Translations under genes and position numbers: made by a program
Notes under the pieces: model-generated
What the model saw: the letters and a program-made list of their open reading frames with translations, nothing else
The model's database searches: none
Told to the model about the DNA's origin: nothing
Shown: piece after piece, positions 8,845-16,870 of the stretch
Layout of the letters: the number at the start of each line of letters is the position of its first letter
How positions within the stretch are numbered: the first letter of the stretch is position 1
From: an uncultured Rickettsiales bacterium
GTDB taxonomy: Bacteria; Pseudomonadota; Alphaproteobacteria; Micavibrionales; GCA-2720935
Reading direction: 5' to 3'
Assembly: GCA_950054255.1 (NCBI GenBank)
Contig: CATLOR010000002.1
Span: 79,106-143,105 of the forward strand
Length of the DNA stretch: 64,000 nucleotides

Positions 8845-9386
8845 GACAATTTTAATACCTTTGAGAGATCTGGCTGAGTTTTGTTTGCAATATAAGAAAA
8901 ACGATCAATCACAAATTCATAGATATGTCGCTTAAAAGGAACAATGTGATCGGTGATGTCACTTAAGTCAATCCATTTCCATTGTTTAAATTCTATTTCT
9001 TCCTCATGACACTCTAAATTGATGTCTTTGTCTTTTCCTTCATATACGACGGCGATCCATTTCTGTCTTTGCCCGCGGTATTTATGGCTGTGTCCTGGAA
9101 CGTATCCTTTATCCTCATTAAAGTCGTAATGAACCCAATCTTTTGTAATAGCAAGAGGTGTTACATTTTGCATGCCTGTTTCTTCATAAAGCTCTCTCAA
9201 AGCGGCATCAACAAGGCTTGTTTCAATCTCTTGTAATGTTATACCCCCTTGTGGTAACTGCCATGCACCAGGTATATCCATACGTTCAGCGATAAATACT
9301 TGGCCTTCTTTATTAAAAGCGGCGACACCGACCCCAAGACGATAGGGACGTAAATGCATTGGTAAAGGGGAGGTGGAAGCCGTCAT
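8841..9386 (-). CDS. rppH: RNA pyrophosphohydrolase, Nudix family
   Basis: A 181-residue Nudix hydrolase with the RppH context residues: YRLGVGVAAFNKEGQVFIAE, then WQLPQGGI and the helix AALRELYEETGM. RppH removes pyrophosphate from mRNA 5' ends and triggers decay. The Nudix box is unusual: between GGI and the RE pair it is three residues longer (GGITLQEIETSLVDAALRE) than the usual spacing. The catalytic helix residues R-E-L-x-E-E-x-G are intact. The gene lies between the YibQ-like gene (6 nt) and trkH (4-nt overlap). Confidence 0.85.
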   Translation of the reverse strand: MTASTSPLPMHLRPYRLGVGVAAFNKEGQVFIAERMDIPGAWQLPQGGITLQEIETSLVDAALRELYEETGMQNVTPLAITKDWVHYDFNEDKGYVPGHSHKYRGQRQKWIAVVYEGKDKDINLECHEEEIEFKQWKWIDLSDITDHIVPFKRHIYEFVIDRFSYIANKTQPDLSKVLKLS

Positions 9387-9392
9387 GATATC

Positions 9393-10553
9393 TTATTGTG
9401 TTGCAGGTTGTAAAAAGAGGTTTGTAATAGGCACAATCTCAATGTTTTTATCGGAAAGTGTTTTTGCCCATTCAGAGAATTGTTTCACGGCAAAAGGATA
9501 ATCATTCATAATACCAACAGCATAACCAAATTCTTTACTTAAGAGTTCTAAGCTGTTTAGTTGTTGCTCAATGGCTTTTTTCGTTTTGATTTCATCGATC
9601 GTCAGATCGATTGAGAGATAAGGAGCACTATACTTAAAGGCGCTATCCTCTCCAATATTAAACTCAAGCCCAAGGCTGTTGATATACAAAACGCCACGTC
9701 TTGAAAACTCTTCAAAAATCATATCTAGAATTGTATTAGGACGACTAAATGCTTTCCCCATATAATTGATGAGGCCAACATATCCAGTAGAGCGCCCCAT
9801 GATCCAATGTAAATTTTCTAAATTTTTATCACGGCTAATAGTTGTTAATAACGCTTTAGAACCTGGATCATTGAGAGGGTAGTCACTGGCTTCCATTGGC
9901 AACATCATAAGATATTCATGACCTGCTTTTTGCACAAGATATGAAACATCTTCGATAATATCAGAGTAAGGGTTAAGAGCGAGTGTTACATTTGAAGGGA
10001 TAACCGCAAGAAGGTTTTTCAATTTATATTCATCAAAACCAACATTATTAATAATGATAACAATTCGGCCGTCTTTATCAGATGAGGTGAAGTTTTTTGA
10101 GTAATACTTCCATGGAGCACGATTATATGCGTCCTTTTTAGGAAGCATACCAGAAGGCGTTCTCTCTAGAAAATCACTTTGCTGTACAGCTTTGATTTCG
10201 TTTAAATCATTTACTTTTTCTTGAGCCAGATTTTTTTCCTCTTTTTTAATGGGCTCTTTTTGATCTGTTATTGGTTTTGTTTCTTTATCTTCACTTTGAT
10301 CGATAGGAGTAGACACGATTTCGAGGGGGGGCGCTACAGGGCCTGTTGGAATAACATCTGTTTTAGTATCAGGAACGACTTCTTGTGTTGTTTGCAGAGA
10401 AACAACACGTTTTGGTATACGTGAGTTTCTTTCTTTCTTGATGTCACCTTCAAGCAAAGAGAGCCCTATAAATAGGGCAATCATTATACAGGCTATAGCA
10501 ATCGTGCTAACAGCAATCTCACGTTTATTAGGTTTTCTTTTAAAGCCAAGCAT
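9393..10553 (-). CDS. Divergent polysaccharide deacetylase family protein (YibQ-like)
   Basis: A 386-residue protein with one N-terminal membrane anchor (about residues 14-34), a charged, low-complexity linker rich in Lys, Glu and Pro (about 40-130), then a periplasmic domain. That domain starts RIVIIINNVGFDEYKL and contains the NPYS and LPMEASDYPLNDPGSKALLT segments of the divergent deacetylase (YibQ) family. The family resembles polysaccharide deacetylases but its substrate is not established. It follows ctpA and the EnvC-like gene in one operon, a widespread order, which suggests a role in cell-wall remodelling. Confidence 0.85.
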   Translation of the reverse strand: MLGFKRKPNKREIAVSTIAIACIMIALFIGLSLLEGDIKKERNSRIPKRVVSLQTTQEVVPDTKTDVIPTGPVAPPLEIVSTPIDQSEDKETKPITDQKEPIKKEEKNLAQEKVNDLNEIKAVQQSDFLERTPSGMLPKKDAYNRAPWKYYSKNFTSSDKDGRIVIIINNVGFDEYKLKNLLAVIPSNVTLALNPYSDIIEDVSYLVQKAGHEYLMMLPMEASDYPLNDPGSKALLTTISRDKNLENLHWIMGRSTGYVGLINYMGKAFSRPNTILDMIFEEFSRRGVLYINSLGLEFNIGEDSAFKYSAPYLSIDLTIDEIKTKKAIEQQLNSLELLSKEFGYAVGIMNDYPFAVKQFSEWAKTLSDKNIEIVPITNLFLQPATQ

Positions 10554-10564
10554 GTAAGGTTAAC

Positions 10565-11896
10565 TTATTTTGTTCCATTTGTTATTGTTTTATTGAAGAA
10601 ACGAACACCATTAAGAAGGTCAATAGCACGAGCTAGTTGATAGTCTTCAACCTTGTCTTTTGTCGGTTCTAGATCTTCATCTTCTTTATCCGATTTCTTC
10701 TTTTTTGAGGTTGTTTTTGCTTTTTTCTGAGTTTCTTTCTTGTCTACATCACCTGTATTTTCAAGAGCGCCTTTTAAATCAGATTCACTGCTATATTGAG
10801 CATCAATTTTTTCGATCTTAGCCGGTTCTACGATAATGTCTGGTAAAATACCTTTTGCCTGAATAGAGCGTCCAGAAGGCGTGTAGTAACGCGCTGTTGT
10901 TAAACGCATAGCACCGTGTTCACCAAGAGAGAGAATTGTTTGGACAGAGCCTTTACCAAATGTTTTGGTTCCCATGACAATAGCTCTGTGGTGATCTTGT
11001 AAAGCGCCGGCAACAATTTCTGATGCTGATGCTGATCCTCCATTAACAAGAACAACAATTGGTAAAGCGTTTGCAAGGTCACCAGATGTTGCTTTTTCAA
11101 CTTGGCTATCTTCTTCATGACGGCTGCGTGTTGAAACGATGTCGCCTGATTCAAGAAAGCTGTCAGACACGGAGATTGCTTGATCGAGTAAACCACCAGG
11201 ATTGTTTCTTAGGTCTAGCACATAACCAACGAGTTTATCACCGAGTTCTTCTTTAATTTCTTTAATTGCTTTTTCTAGCCCTAGTTGTGTTTGAGCATTA
11301 AAGGTTGTGATACGTACATAGCCAATATTACCTTCGATACGGTGTCTGACAGAACGAATTTTAATGATATCTCTTACAATTGTTACATCGAAAGGCTCTT
11401 CGCCTTCTCTGCGAATTGTAATAACAATTTCTGTTCCTACCTTGCCGCGCATTTCATCAACAGCGTCAGAAAGGGTTAAGCCCATAACAGGCTCTTCATT
11501 AATATGGGTGATTAAATCACCCGCCTGTACACCAGCACGGTATGCAGGAGTGTCATCAATAGGAGAAACAACTTTAACAAGTCCATCTTCCATAGTGACT
11601 TCGATACCCAAACCACCAAATTCACCTTTTGTTTGGACACGCATATCTTTGAAGTCTTCTTCATCTAAATAGCTAGAATGAGGGTCTAAGTCAGTTAGCA
11701 TGCCGTTTACAGCAGCTTTAATAAGCTCTTCATCCGTAACTTCATCTACATATTCTGTGCGAACACGCTCAAAGACATCTCCAAACAAATTGAGTTGTTT
11801 ATATGTTTCTGAATTAATCTCTTGCGCAGAAGTAGAAAAAGAGAAAGAAGACACGATAAAGAAAGATGTTAAAAGAAATAAAATATGTTTTTTCAT
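10565..11896 (-). CDS. ctpA: Carboxy-terminal processing protease, S41 family
   Basis: A 443-residue periplasmic serine protease. An N-terminal signal peptide ends near STSAQE (about residue 24). A PDZ domain (about 95-170, GGLGIEV to VITIRREG) is followed by the S41 core. The catalytic dyad is visible as Ser in GGSASASEI (about 287-293) and Lys315 in GTKTFGKGSVQ. A Lys/Asp-rich C-terminal tail of about 60 residues follows. Proteases of this family trim C-termini of envelope proteins and control murein hydrolases; the EnvC-like gene is 48 nt upstream. An AAGGA SD supports the start at 11896. Confidence 0.95.
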   Translation of the reverse strand: MKKHILFLLTSFFIVSSFSFSTSAQEINSETYKQLNLFGDVFERVRTEYVDEVTDEELIKAAVNGMLTDLDPHSSYLDEEDFKDMRVQTKGEFGGLGIEVTMEDGLVKVVSPIDDTPAYRAGVQAGDLITHINEEPVMGLTLSDAVDEMRGKVGTEIVITIRREGEEPFDVTIVRDIIKIRSVRHRIEGNIGYVRITTFNAQTQLGLEKAIKEIKEELGDKLVGYVLDLRNNPGGLLDQAISVSDSFLESGDIVSTRSRHEEDSQVEKATSGDLANALPIVVLVNGGSASASEIVAGALQDHHRAIVMGTKTFGKGSVQTILSLGEHGAMRLTTARYYTPSGRSIQAKGILPDIIVEPAKIEKIDAQYSSESDLKGALENTGDVDKKETQKKAKTTSKKKKSDKEDEDLEPTKDKVEDYQLARAIDLLNGVRFFNKTITNGTK

Positions 11897-11944
11897 GACT
11901 GTCCTTAGACCATTTGTTGGATGTAAAAATTACTGTTATTAGTT

Positions 11945-13141
11945 TTACGTTTTTTGAGCCGCTTTCGCAAGCTTCATGAGATATTTTTGTGGATCAATTT
12001 GCTTGCCGCGATCCCTTAATTCGTAATAAAGCGTTGATGAAGCGCCTCTAAAGCCGCCTAAGGTGCCTATAGGCTCACCAGAATCAACATATTGCCCTGT
12101 CTTTGTATAAAGCTTTTTTAATCCTCCAATAAGGCTAATTTTGTTGTCTGGGTGTTCTATTATAATGATTTTTTGATAATGTTTGAAAGGGCCTGCAAAC
12201 TTAATCGTACCAGAAAAAGGGGTTGTAACGGTAGAGTCATGTTTGCCCTCGATCTCGATCCCTTTGTTTGTAACGCCAAACTCGTTCTTTTCGCCATAGT
12301 TTCGACTGACATGTCCTACAACAGGCAGGTAAGAACCTTCTTTGAGGGAGAAAACGGATGAAACGGCCGCCGTATTTCTTTTTGGTTTTTTAGGAACAAA
12401 AGAGAGGCCACTAATTTGTTCTTCTGCCTCTAATTTTACAACGAGATCTTGTAGGTTATCAGCGTTCAGAGCCAGTTTTTTTGTTTCTTTCCTGTAATTT
12501 TCTAATTCAGATTCTGTTGAGCTTAATTGCGTATTTTTTTTTGCTATCAGGTTTTCTAAATTCTTCTGTTTTTCTGAGAGTATATTTTTTTGATCTTCCA
12601 GATCCAGTTTCTTTTTTCTAAGTTCGGTTTTGGTCTGTTGTAATGATGCAATATGAGCGTTAATTGTTTTTGTTTTTTCTTGGATTTGAGCCATTGTATT
12701 TTGTAAAACACGCTGTGCACGGGCTGTTTTTATTGGAGCTTCTGGTTTTACCAATAAAGATTGAGCAGGGGTGTTTGCAAGGCGTTGTAAAGCGATGAAG
12801 AAAACAGATAAGGCTTGTCTTTCGGTTTTTAAAAGTTCAGTTTCTTTCTCCTCTTGCGCTTTAAGAGAGTCTATTCTTTTAGAGGTTTTTAAGATTAAGG
12901 CCTCTTGTTCGCGTGTTTTTTTATTTTGCTCAATGAGTTGTTTTTTTGTGGTTTCTATCTCTTTTTTTTGTTCAGTGATCGCTTTTTGAGCTTTTAACGT
13001 ATCTTTATTTGTTTGAGAGAGTGTTGATTGTATAGATTGTAATTCTTTCTTTTTTTGAGTTAAAGACGTCTGCGTATACGCTTCTTGAGAAGAAGCGGTT
13101 AGGCTGAGAAAAAATAAAATTATAAAAAACATATAAGGCAT
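11945..13141 (-). CDS. envC: EnvC-like murein hydrolase activator
   Basis: A 398-residue exported protein: signal peptide (about 1-20), a long coiled coil (about 25-230) and a C-terminal LytM/M23 domain (about 275-395). The zinc-binding residues of active M23 peptidases are missing: the HxxxD position reads NKGIE and the HxH position reads LYYELRD. This matches EnvC, which activates amidases at the division septum rather than cutting murein itself. A second ATG at codon 4 could also serve as start. It sits between rlmH and ctpA in the rsfS-rlmH-envC-ctpA-yibQ-rppH order seen in many alphaproteobacteria. Confidence 0.88.
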   Translation of the reverse strand: MPYMFFIILFFLSLTASSQEAYTQTSLTQKKKELQSIQSTLSQTNKDTLKAQKAITEQKKEIETTKKQLIEQNKKTREQEALILKTSKRIDSLKAQEEKETELLKTERQALSVFFIALQRLANTPAQSLLVKPEAPIKTARAQRVLQNTMAQIQEKTKTINAHIASLQQTKTELRKKKLDLEDQKNILSEKQKNLENLIAKKNTQLSSTESELENYRKETKKLALNADNLQDLVVKLEAEEQISGLSFVPKKPKRNTAAVSSVFSLKEGSYLPVVGHVSRNYGEKNEFGVTNKGIEIEGKHDSTVTTPFSGTIKFAGPFKHYQKIIIIEHPDNKISLIGGLKKLYTKTGQYVDSGEPIGTLGGFRGASSTLYYELRDRGKQIDPQKYLMKLAKAAQKT

Positions 13142-13161
13142 ATGTTTAGTTTAATAGAGTC

Positions 13162-13617
13162 TTATGTTCGATGATAGGGGTGATTAGCAATTATTTGCTG
13201 TGCACGATAGAGTTGTTCCACTAAAAAGACACGCGCCATTATATGTGGGAAGGTCATAGCACTTAGAGAAAGCTTGAAATCAGCATGGTTTTTTATAAAA
13301 TTCTTATCAAAGCCATCAGCGCCTCCAATAATGAAACTAAAGGTAGAGTTACCATGTAGGGTAAGTGTTTCAAGTTTTTCAGCCAAAGCCTGACTGGTTA
13401 AGTTTTTTCCGGTTTCGTCGAGGAATATTTTATAACTTTTTGAGGCGTTTAAATGTGGAAGAAGAGCATTTTGCCAACTTTTGCGGTCAGTGTTCTTTCT
13501 AGGATCTATTTCTATGAGTTTGATAGGGGTATTCAGCCGTTTATTGTATGAATCATAAAGATCTTTTTCAGGGCCATTTTTTAATAGCCCTACAGCAATA
13601 ATTTCATTTTGTATCAT
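13162..13617 (-). CDS. rlmH: 23S rRNA (pseudouridine-1915-N3)-methyltransferase
   Basis: A 151-residue SPOUT methyltransferase. The SAM-binding knot is visible as FIIGGADGFDKNF, and the C-terminal hallmark reads SAMTFPHIMARVFLVEQLYR ending in NHPYHRT. RlmH methylates pseudouridine 1915 in helix 69 of 23S rRNA on the assembled 70S ribosome. It lies 19 nt downstream of rsfS, the usual partner gene, and 20 nt before the EnvC-like gene. The length matches the family. Confidence 0.96.
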   Translation of the reverse strand: MIQNEIIAVGLLKNGPEKDLYDSYNKRLNTPIKLIEIDPRKNTDRKSWQNALLPHLNASKSYKIFLDETGKNLTSQALAEKLETLTLHGNSTFSFIIGGADGFDKNFIKNHADFKLSLSAMTFPHIMARVFLVEQLYRAQQIIANHPYHRT

Positions 13618-13636
13618 AATGAGAACTGCTTTTTAA

Positions 13637-14032
13637 TTATATATGTGCCGATACATTATTAGGACGCGAAGATGTGATGCTGTTTAGCATCTCAGGTGAC
13701 CAAATACGTTCTAAGTTATAGAACTCTCTTACCTCTGGTCTGAATACGTGTATGATTGCATCGCCTGTATCAATAAGTACCCAATCCCCTTGGTTGAGTC
13801 CTTCGATACTAATGGATTTATAACCTTCATTCTTAAGTGTACGCATTAGATTTTCAGCAATCGCAGCTACTTGGCGGCTAGAACGCCCAGAGGCGATGAA
13901 CATAAAATCAGCTATTGCGGTGTCTTTAGGAAGGTCTATTTCGATGATATCTTCTGCTTTATTATCGTCTAGTGTGTTGATAATAAGATCTCTTAATTGT
14001 TTTGGGTCGTAACCCTCTGTTTTTATTGACAA
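13637..14032 (-). CDS. rsfS: Ribosomal silencing factor RsfS
   Basis: A 131-residue RsfS/Iojap protein: DLIINTLDDNKAEDIIEIDL, FMFIASGRSSRQVAAIAENL and GDWVLIDTGDAIIHVFRPEVREFYNLERIW are typical. It binds L14 and blocks subunit joining in starvation. No ATG lies in frame before the conserved part. The best start is the TTG at 14032 with an AAAGGG sequence about 11 nt upstream; a TAA lies seven codons further up. It is the first gene of the rsfS-rlmH-envC-ctpA-yibQ-rppH-trkH run. Confidence 0.92.
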   Translation of the reverse strand: MSIKTEGYDPKQLRDLIINTLDDNKAEDIIEIDLPKDTAIADFMFIASGRSSRQVAAIAENLMRTLKNEGYKSISIEGLNQGDWVLIDTGDAIIHVFRPEVREFYNLERIWSPEMLNSITSSRPNNVSAHI

Positions 14033-14050
14033 AATAAAATATACCCTTTG

Positions 14051-14079
14051 TTATGATGTTAAAACAAAAAACTGGTCAA
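14051..14079 (-). promoter_or_regulatory. Candidate promoter of the rsfS operon
   Basis: On the minus strand, TTGACC (14074-14079), a 17-nt spacer and TCATAA (14051-14056) precede rsfS by about 18 nt. The transcript would start at or just before the AAAGGG that could act as SD for the TTG start. The rest of the 193-nt gap up to atpF shows no gene or RNA that I can recognise. Confidence 0.45.
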
Positions 14080-14225
14080 GTATTTCACATACCTGTCCAG
14101 CCAAATCGTGTTTATAAAACAACTTCATACTTCTATTTTACTAAATTTATAGGGGGAAACGCAAATATTCTTTTCAAAAAATTTACAAAGCTTTAATATT
14201 TAAGAAAAACAATCGGTTAGATATA

Positions 14226-14729
14226 TTAAGCAATATTTTGAATATTTTTAATAGAGAGATCAATTGTATCACTGCCAGCTTTTCCCTCATTGTGAGAAAT
14301 GAGAATGTCTTTAGCCGCAGCTGTTGCTAAGTCAACAATTTTATCTTGAATTTCAGATAAGGCTTGAGCTTCTGCGCGTTCTATTTTGATACGTGCCTGC
14401 TCTTTTCTTTTCTGAATATATTTTTCAAGTTCTGTTTCTTTTTTGTTTTGGAGCTTCTCAGCCTTTTGTTTTGCTTCTTCCAAAATTTCATCCGCTTGGT
14501 TCATAACGTCGCGATGTTTCTTTTGATATTCATTTAAAAGCTCTTGAGCTTGTTGTTTTAGCTCTTCTGCTTCAGCAAGTTCAGCTTTAATTCTTTCTGT
14601 TCTTAGATCTAGAGAAACGAGAATAGGGGTCTTTGCATATTTGAAAGCAATTAAAACAAAGATAACAAAAGCAATAGTCACCCAAACTGTTGCATCGCCG
14701 AGTAAAGATGTAACCATTTCTGTTTCCAT
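14226..14729 (-). CDS. atpF: ATP synthase F0 subunit b
   Basis: A 167-residue stator subunit: one N-terminal membrane helix (about 12-30, DATVWVTIAFVIFVLIAF) followed by a long charged helix rich in Glu, Lys and Ala that would form the peripheral stalk dimer with b'. An AGAGGA SD supports the start. It ends the F0 operon atpI-atpB-atpE-b'-b. The F1 genes are not here, as is usual in alphaproteobacteria, where F0 and F1 operons are separate. Confidence 0.93.
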   Translation of the reverse strand: METEMVTSLLGDATVWVTIAFVIFVLIAFKYAKTPILVSLDLRTERIKAELAEAEELKQQAQELLNEYQKKHRDVMNQADEILEEAKQKAEKLQNKKETELEKYIQKRKEQARIKIERAEAQALSEIQDKIVDLATAAAKDILISHNEGKAGSDTIDLSIKNIQNIA

Positions 14730-14751
14730 GAAGATCCTCTTACTTATATCT

Positions 14752-15339
14752 TTATTTTGTTTTTGCGAGCGCTTTTACAGCCTCAGCAACGTCGTTATCA
14801 TTGACAGCAATACCACCAATTTTGTGTGCTATTTCAACAGCGATTGATGTCGCCGCTTTTTCAATGCCTGCCATAGCTTTTTCTTTTGCCTCAGTAATGG
14901 CTTTTTCAGAGCGCATTTCTTGTAAAGCAATGTCGTTATCCAGCTTTTCATGAGCGGCTGTATGTTTTTCTAAAATCTCAGTTTGCAACTTAATCATAAG
15001 AGTATGTGCATCTTCATGAGACTTATGAACAGCTTGTTCATGATAACTGCGAACTTCTTCTGTTTGTGTGCGTATTTCATCCGCAGCATTCAAATCAGAC
15101 ATGATTTTATTTTTACGACCAGTAACGATGTGACCAACACGCGGTAGGGCAAATCGAGACATCAACACATATAAAACAGCAAAAAACACAAACATCCAAA
15201 AAATTTGAGATGAGAATGTCGTTGGATCCATCTGTGGTAGACCCGCTGATGTATGTTCTGTTTCAGCATGAGCGATATCGGGAGCAGCAAAGGCTACACC
15301 CGATTTCACTAATAATACTAATCCTAAAAGATATTTCAT
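14752..15339 (-). CDS. atpG: ATP synthase F0 subunit b'
   Basis: A 195-residue b-type subunit with an N-terminal hydrophobic, signal-like stretch (about 1-18), a membrane helix (about 45-65, SQIFWMFVFFAVLYVLMSRF) and a long amphipathic helix. The motif FALPRV directly after the membrane helix is typical of b'. A heterodimeric b/b' stalk occurs in alphaproteobacteria and photosynthetic bacteria. It lies between atpE (46 nt) and atpF (22 nt). The family symbol varies (atpG, atpF2, atpX). Confidence 0.92.
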   Translation of the reverse strand: MKYLLGLVLLVKSGVAFAAPDIAHAETEHTSAGLPQMDPTTFSSQIFWMFVFFAVLYVLMSRFALPRVGHIVTGRKNKIMSDLNAADEIRTQTEEVRSYHEQAVHKSHEDAHTLMIKLQTEILEKHTAAHEKLDNDIALQEMRSEKAITEAKEKAMAGIEKAATSIAVEIAHKIGGIAVNDNDVAEAVKALAKTK

Positions 15340-15385
15340 GTTTAGATAAACGCTTCGTTTGTTTTCGTCTTAATTGTTCGGTTTC

Positions 15386-15610
15386 TTAAGTGAAAAGAAT
15401 CAAGAAAGAGATCAAAAGAGCGAAAAGCGCAATCGCTTCTGTAAGAGCGAATGTTAAAATACCGATTGGGAATACTGTGTCTTTTACACCTGGGTTGCGA
15501 CCAATAGCTGTAATAAGAGCAGAGAATAGGAGACCTAAACCAATACCAACTCCTAGTAGAGGGATAACAGCAAGACCAGCACCAATCATTTTTGCAGCTT
15601 CTAATTCCAT
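15386..15610 (-). CDS. atpE: ATP synthase F0 subunit c
   Basis: A 74-residue hairpin of two membrane helices joined by the polar loop around GRNPGVKD. The proton-carrying acidic residue is the Glu in LTEAIALFALLISF. It would form the rotor ring. The gene lies 46 nt before the b' gene, and a 127-nt AT-rich gap separates it from atpB upstream; a processing or terminator-like element may lie there, but none is clear. Confidence 0.96.
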   Translation of the reverse strand: MELEAAKMIGAGLAVIPLLGVGIGLGLLFSALITAIGRNPGVKDTVFPIGILTFALTEAIALFALLISFLILFT

Positions 15611-15737
15611 TTTAAAAATCCTTATTTTGTTTGTTTACTTTTAAGTTAATTCCAATTTTTATATACCTGCTTTTTACTGTGTAACAAGATCATCCGCAAG
15701 TCTTTTTTTTAAAAAATGCTCTTGTTTCCCTTTAATC

Positions 15738-16469
15738 TTAGTGGAGATCAATAGAGTCCTTTAAATAGAGGCATGTTAGAATAGTGAAAACATAGGCTTG
15801 TAAGAAAGCAACTAAGATTTCAAATCCAACAAGAGCCACATTAATTGCGAGAGGAGCAAGGCCAAAGATCACGCCCAATGAAACGCAAAACCCAGCAAAT
15901 ACTTTAAGCATTGTATGACCAGCCATCATGTTAGCAAACAAACGAACTGATAATGAAATAGGACGTGATAAATAAGATAGAACCTCAATTGGGATCAAAA
16001 TAGGGGCCATAAATAAAGGCACACCACTTGGAACAAAAAGAGAGAAAAAGTGAAAACCATGGCGGAAAATACCCAGTAATGTCACGAATAAAAAGACAAA
16101 CATCGATAGAGCAAAGGTCACAATAATATGGCTTGTAAATGTAAAAGCATAAGGAATCATGCCCAACATATTCCCCATTAAGACAAACATAAAAATAGAG
16201 AAAACAAGAGGGAAGTAACGACGTCCGTCGGGACCTACACTATCATCTACCATGTTTGATATAAATTCATAAAACATTTCGGTCACATTTTGCATGCGTG
16301 TAGGAACAAGACGATTACGACGAACAGTAACGGTCATTAAAAGAGTTGCGGATAAAACAGCAATCAACATCCATAAAGACGAGTTTGTAAAACTTATATC
16401 ATAGCCCATGAGAGAGAATTCCATGCCTGCTACAGGTGTGATTTGAAATTGATGTAATGGATCTGCCAC
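15738..16469 (-). CDS. atpB: ATP synthase F0 subunit a
   Basis: A 243-residue membrane protein of the ATPase a family. The N-terminus DPLHQFQI and the helix with the essential arginine, ISLSVRLFANMMAGH, are conserved, as is the C-terminal FLQAYVFTILTCLYL. It forms the proton half-channels next to the c ring. The start is a GTG at 16469 with a strong GGAG SD (sequence GAAGGAG). It follows atpI by 34 nt. Confidence 0.95.
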   Translation of the reverse strand: MADPLHQFQITPVAGMEFSLMGYDISFTNSSLWMLIAVLSATLLMTVTVRRNRLVPTRMQNVTEMFYEFISNMVDDSVGPDGRRYFPLVFSIFMFVLMGNMLGMIPYAFTFTSHIIVTFALSMFVFLFVTLLGIFRHGFHFFSLFVPSGVPLFMAPILIPIEVLSYLSRPISLSVRLFANMMAGHTMLKVFAGFCVSLGVIFGLAPLAINVALVGFEILVAFLQAYVFTILTCLYLKDSIDLH

Positions 16470-16503
16470 GATTTTTTCTCCTTCAACTTAAAACAAAAAT
16501 AAT

Positions 16504-16866
16504 TTAATCGTTGTTTTCTTTGTCTTCGTTTTTATCCTTTAAAGTTGTTGCTCGACTTTTGTATCCAACGTTATATCCTAATCCTTGCAAGGATTTATAG
16601 ACATTGAGCATACCTGCGGCACAGCCTAAAAAGAAAAATACAATTATTCCTAAGGGTGATGTATCAAAATAATGATCAATAAGCAAGCCTAAACCGCATC
16701 CAACGATTATTCCTGAGGCGAGTTCAACACCAAGCTTGAAGGCACCCCCTAAGACATTTGTATTTTCTTTTCGCTTAAAACGCTGTGCAGCCGTTTCTTC
16801 TTCTCGTTTTTTATTGCGAGCGAGGGCATCATCTAATTTTTTTTGAAAATCTGGATCGTTTGACAT
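16504..16866 (-). CDS. atpI: AtpI-like protein (F0 assembly factor)
   Basis: A 120-residue protein: a charged N-terminal third, then two membrane helices (about 45-67 and 75-95) with the AtpI pattern GVELASGIIVGCGLGLLIDHYFDTSPLG-like and a charged tail. AtpI helps c-ring assembly and perhaps Mg transport. It is the first gene of the F0 operon and starts 4 nt after the smc stop, so transcription may run on from smc. Confidence 0.9.
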   Translation of the reverse strand: MSNDPDFQKKLDDALARNKKREEETAAQRFKRKENTNVLGGAFKLGVELASGIIVGCGLGLLIDHYFDTSPLGIIVFFFLGCAAGMLNVYKSLQGLGYNVGYKSRATTLKDKNEDKENND

Positions 16867-16870
16867 TATT

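Noticed and set aside
14051..14128. 25-codon minus-strand ORF in the rsfS-atpF gap
   Set aside because: No SD, no recognisable peptide, and it overlaps the predicted rsfS promoter.
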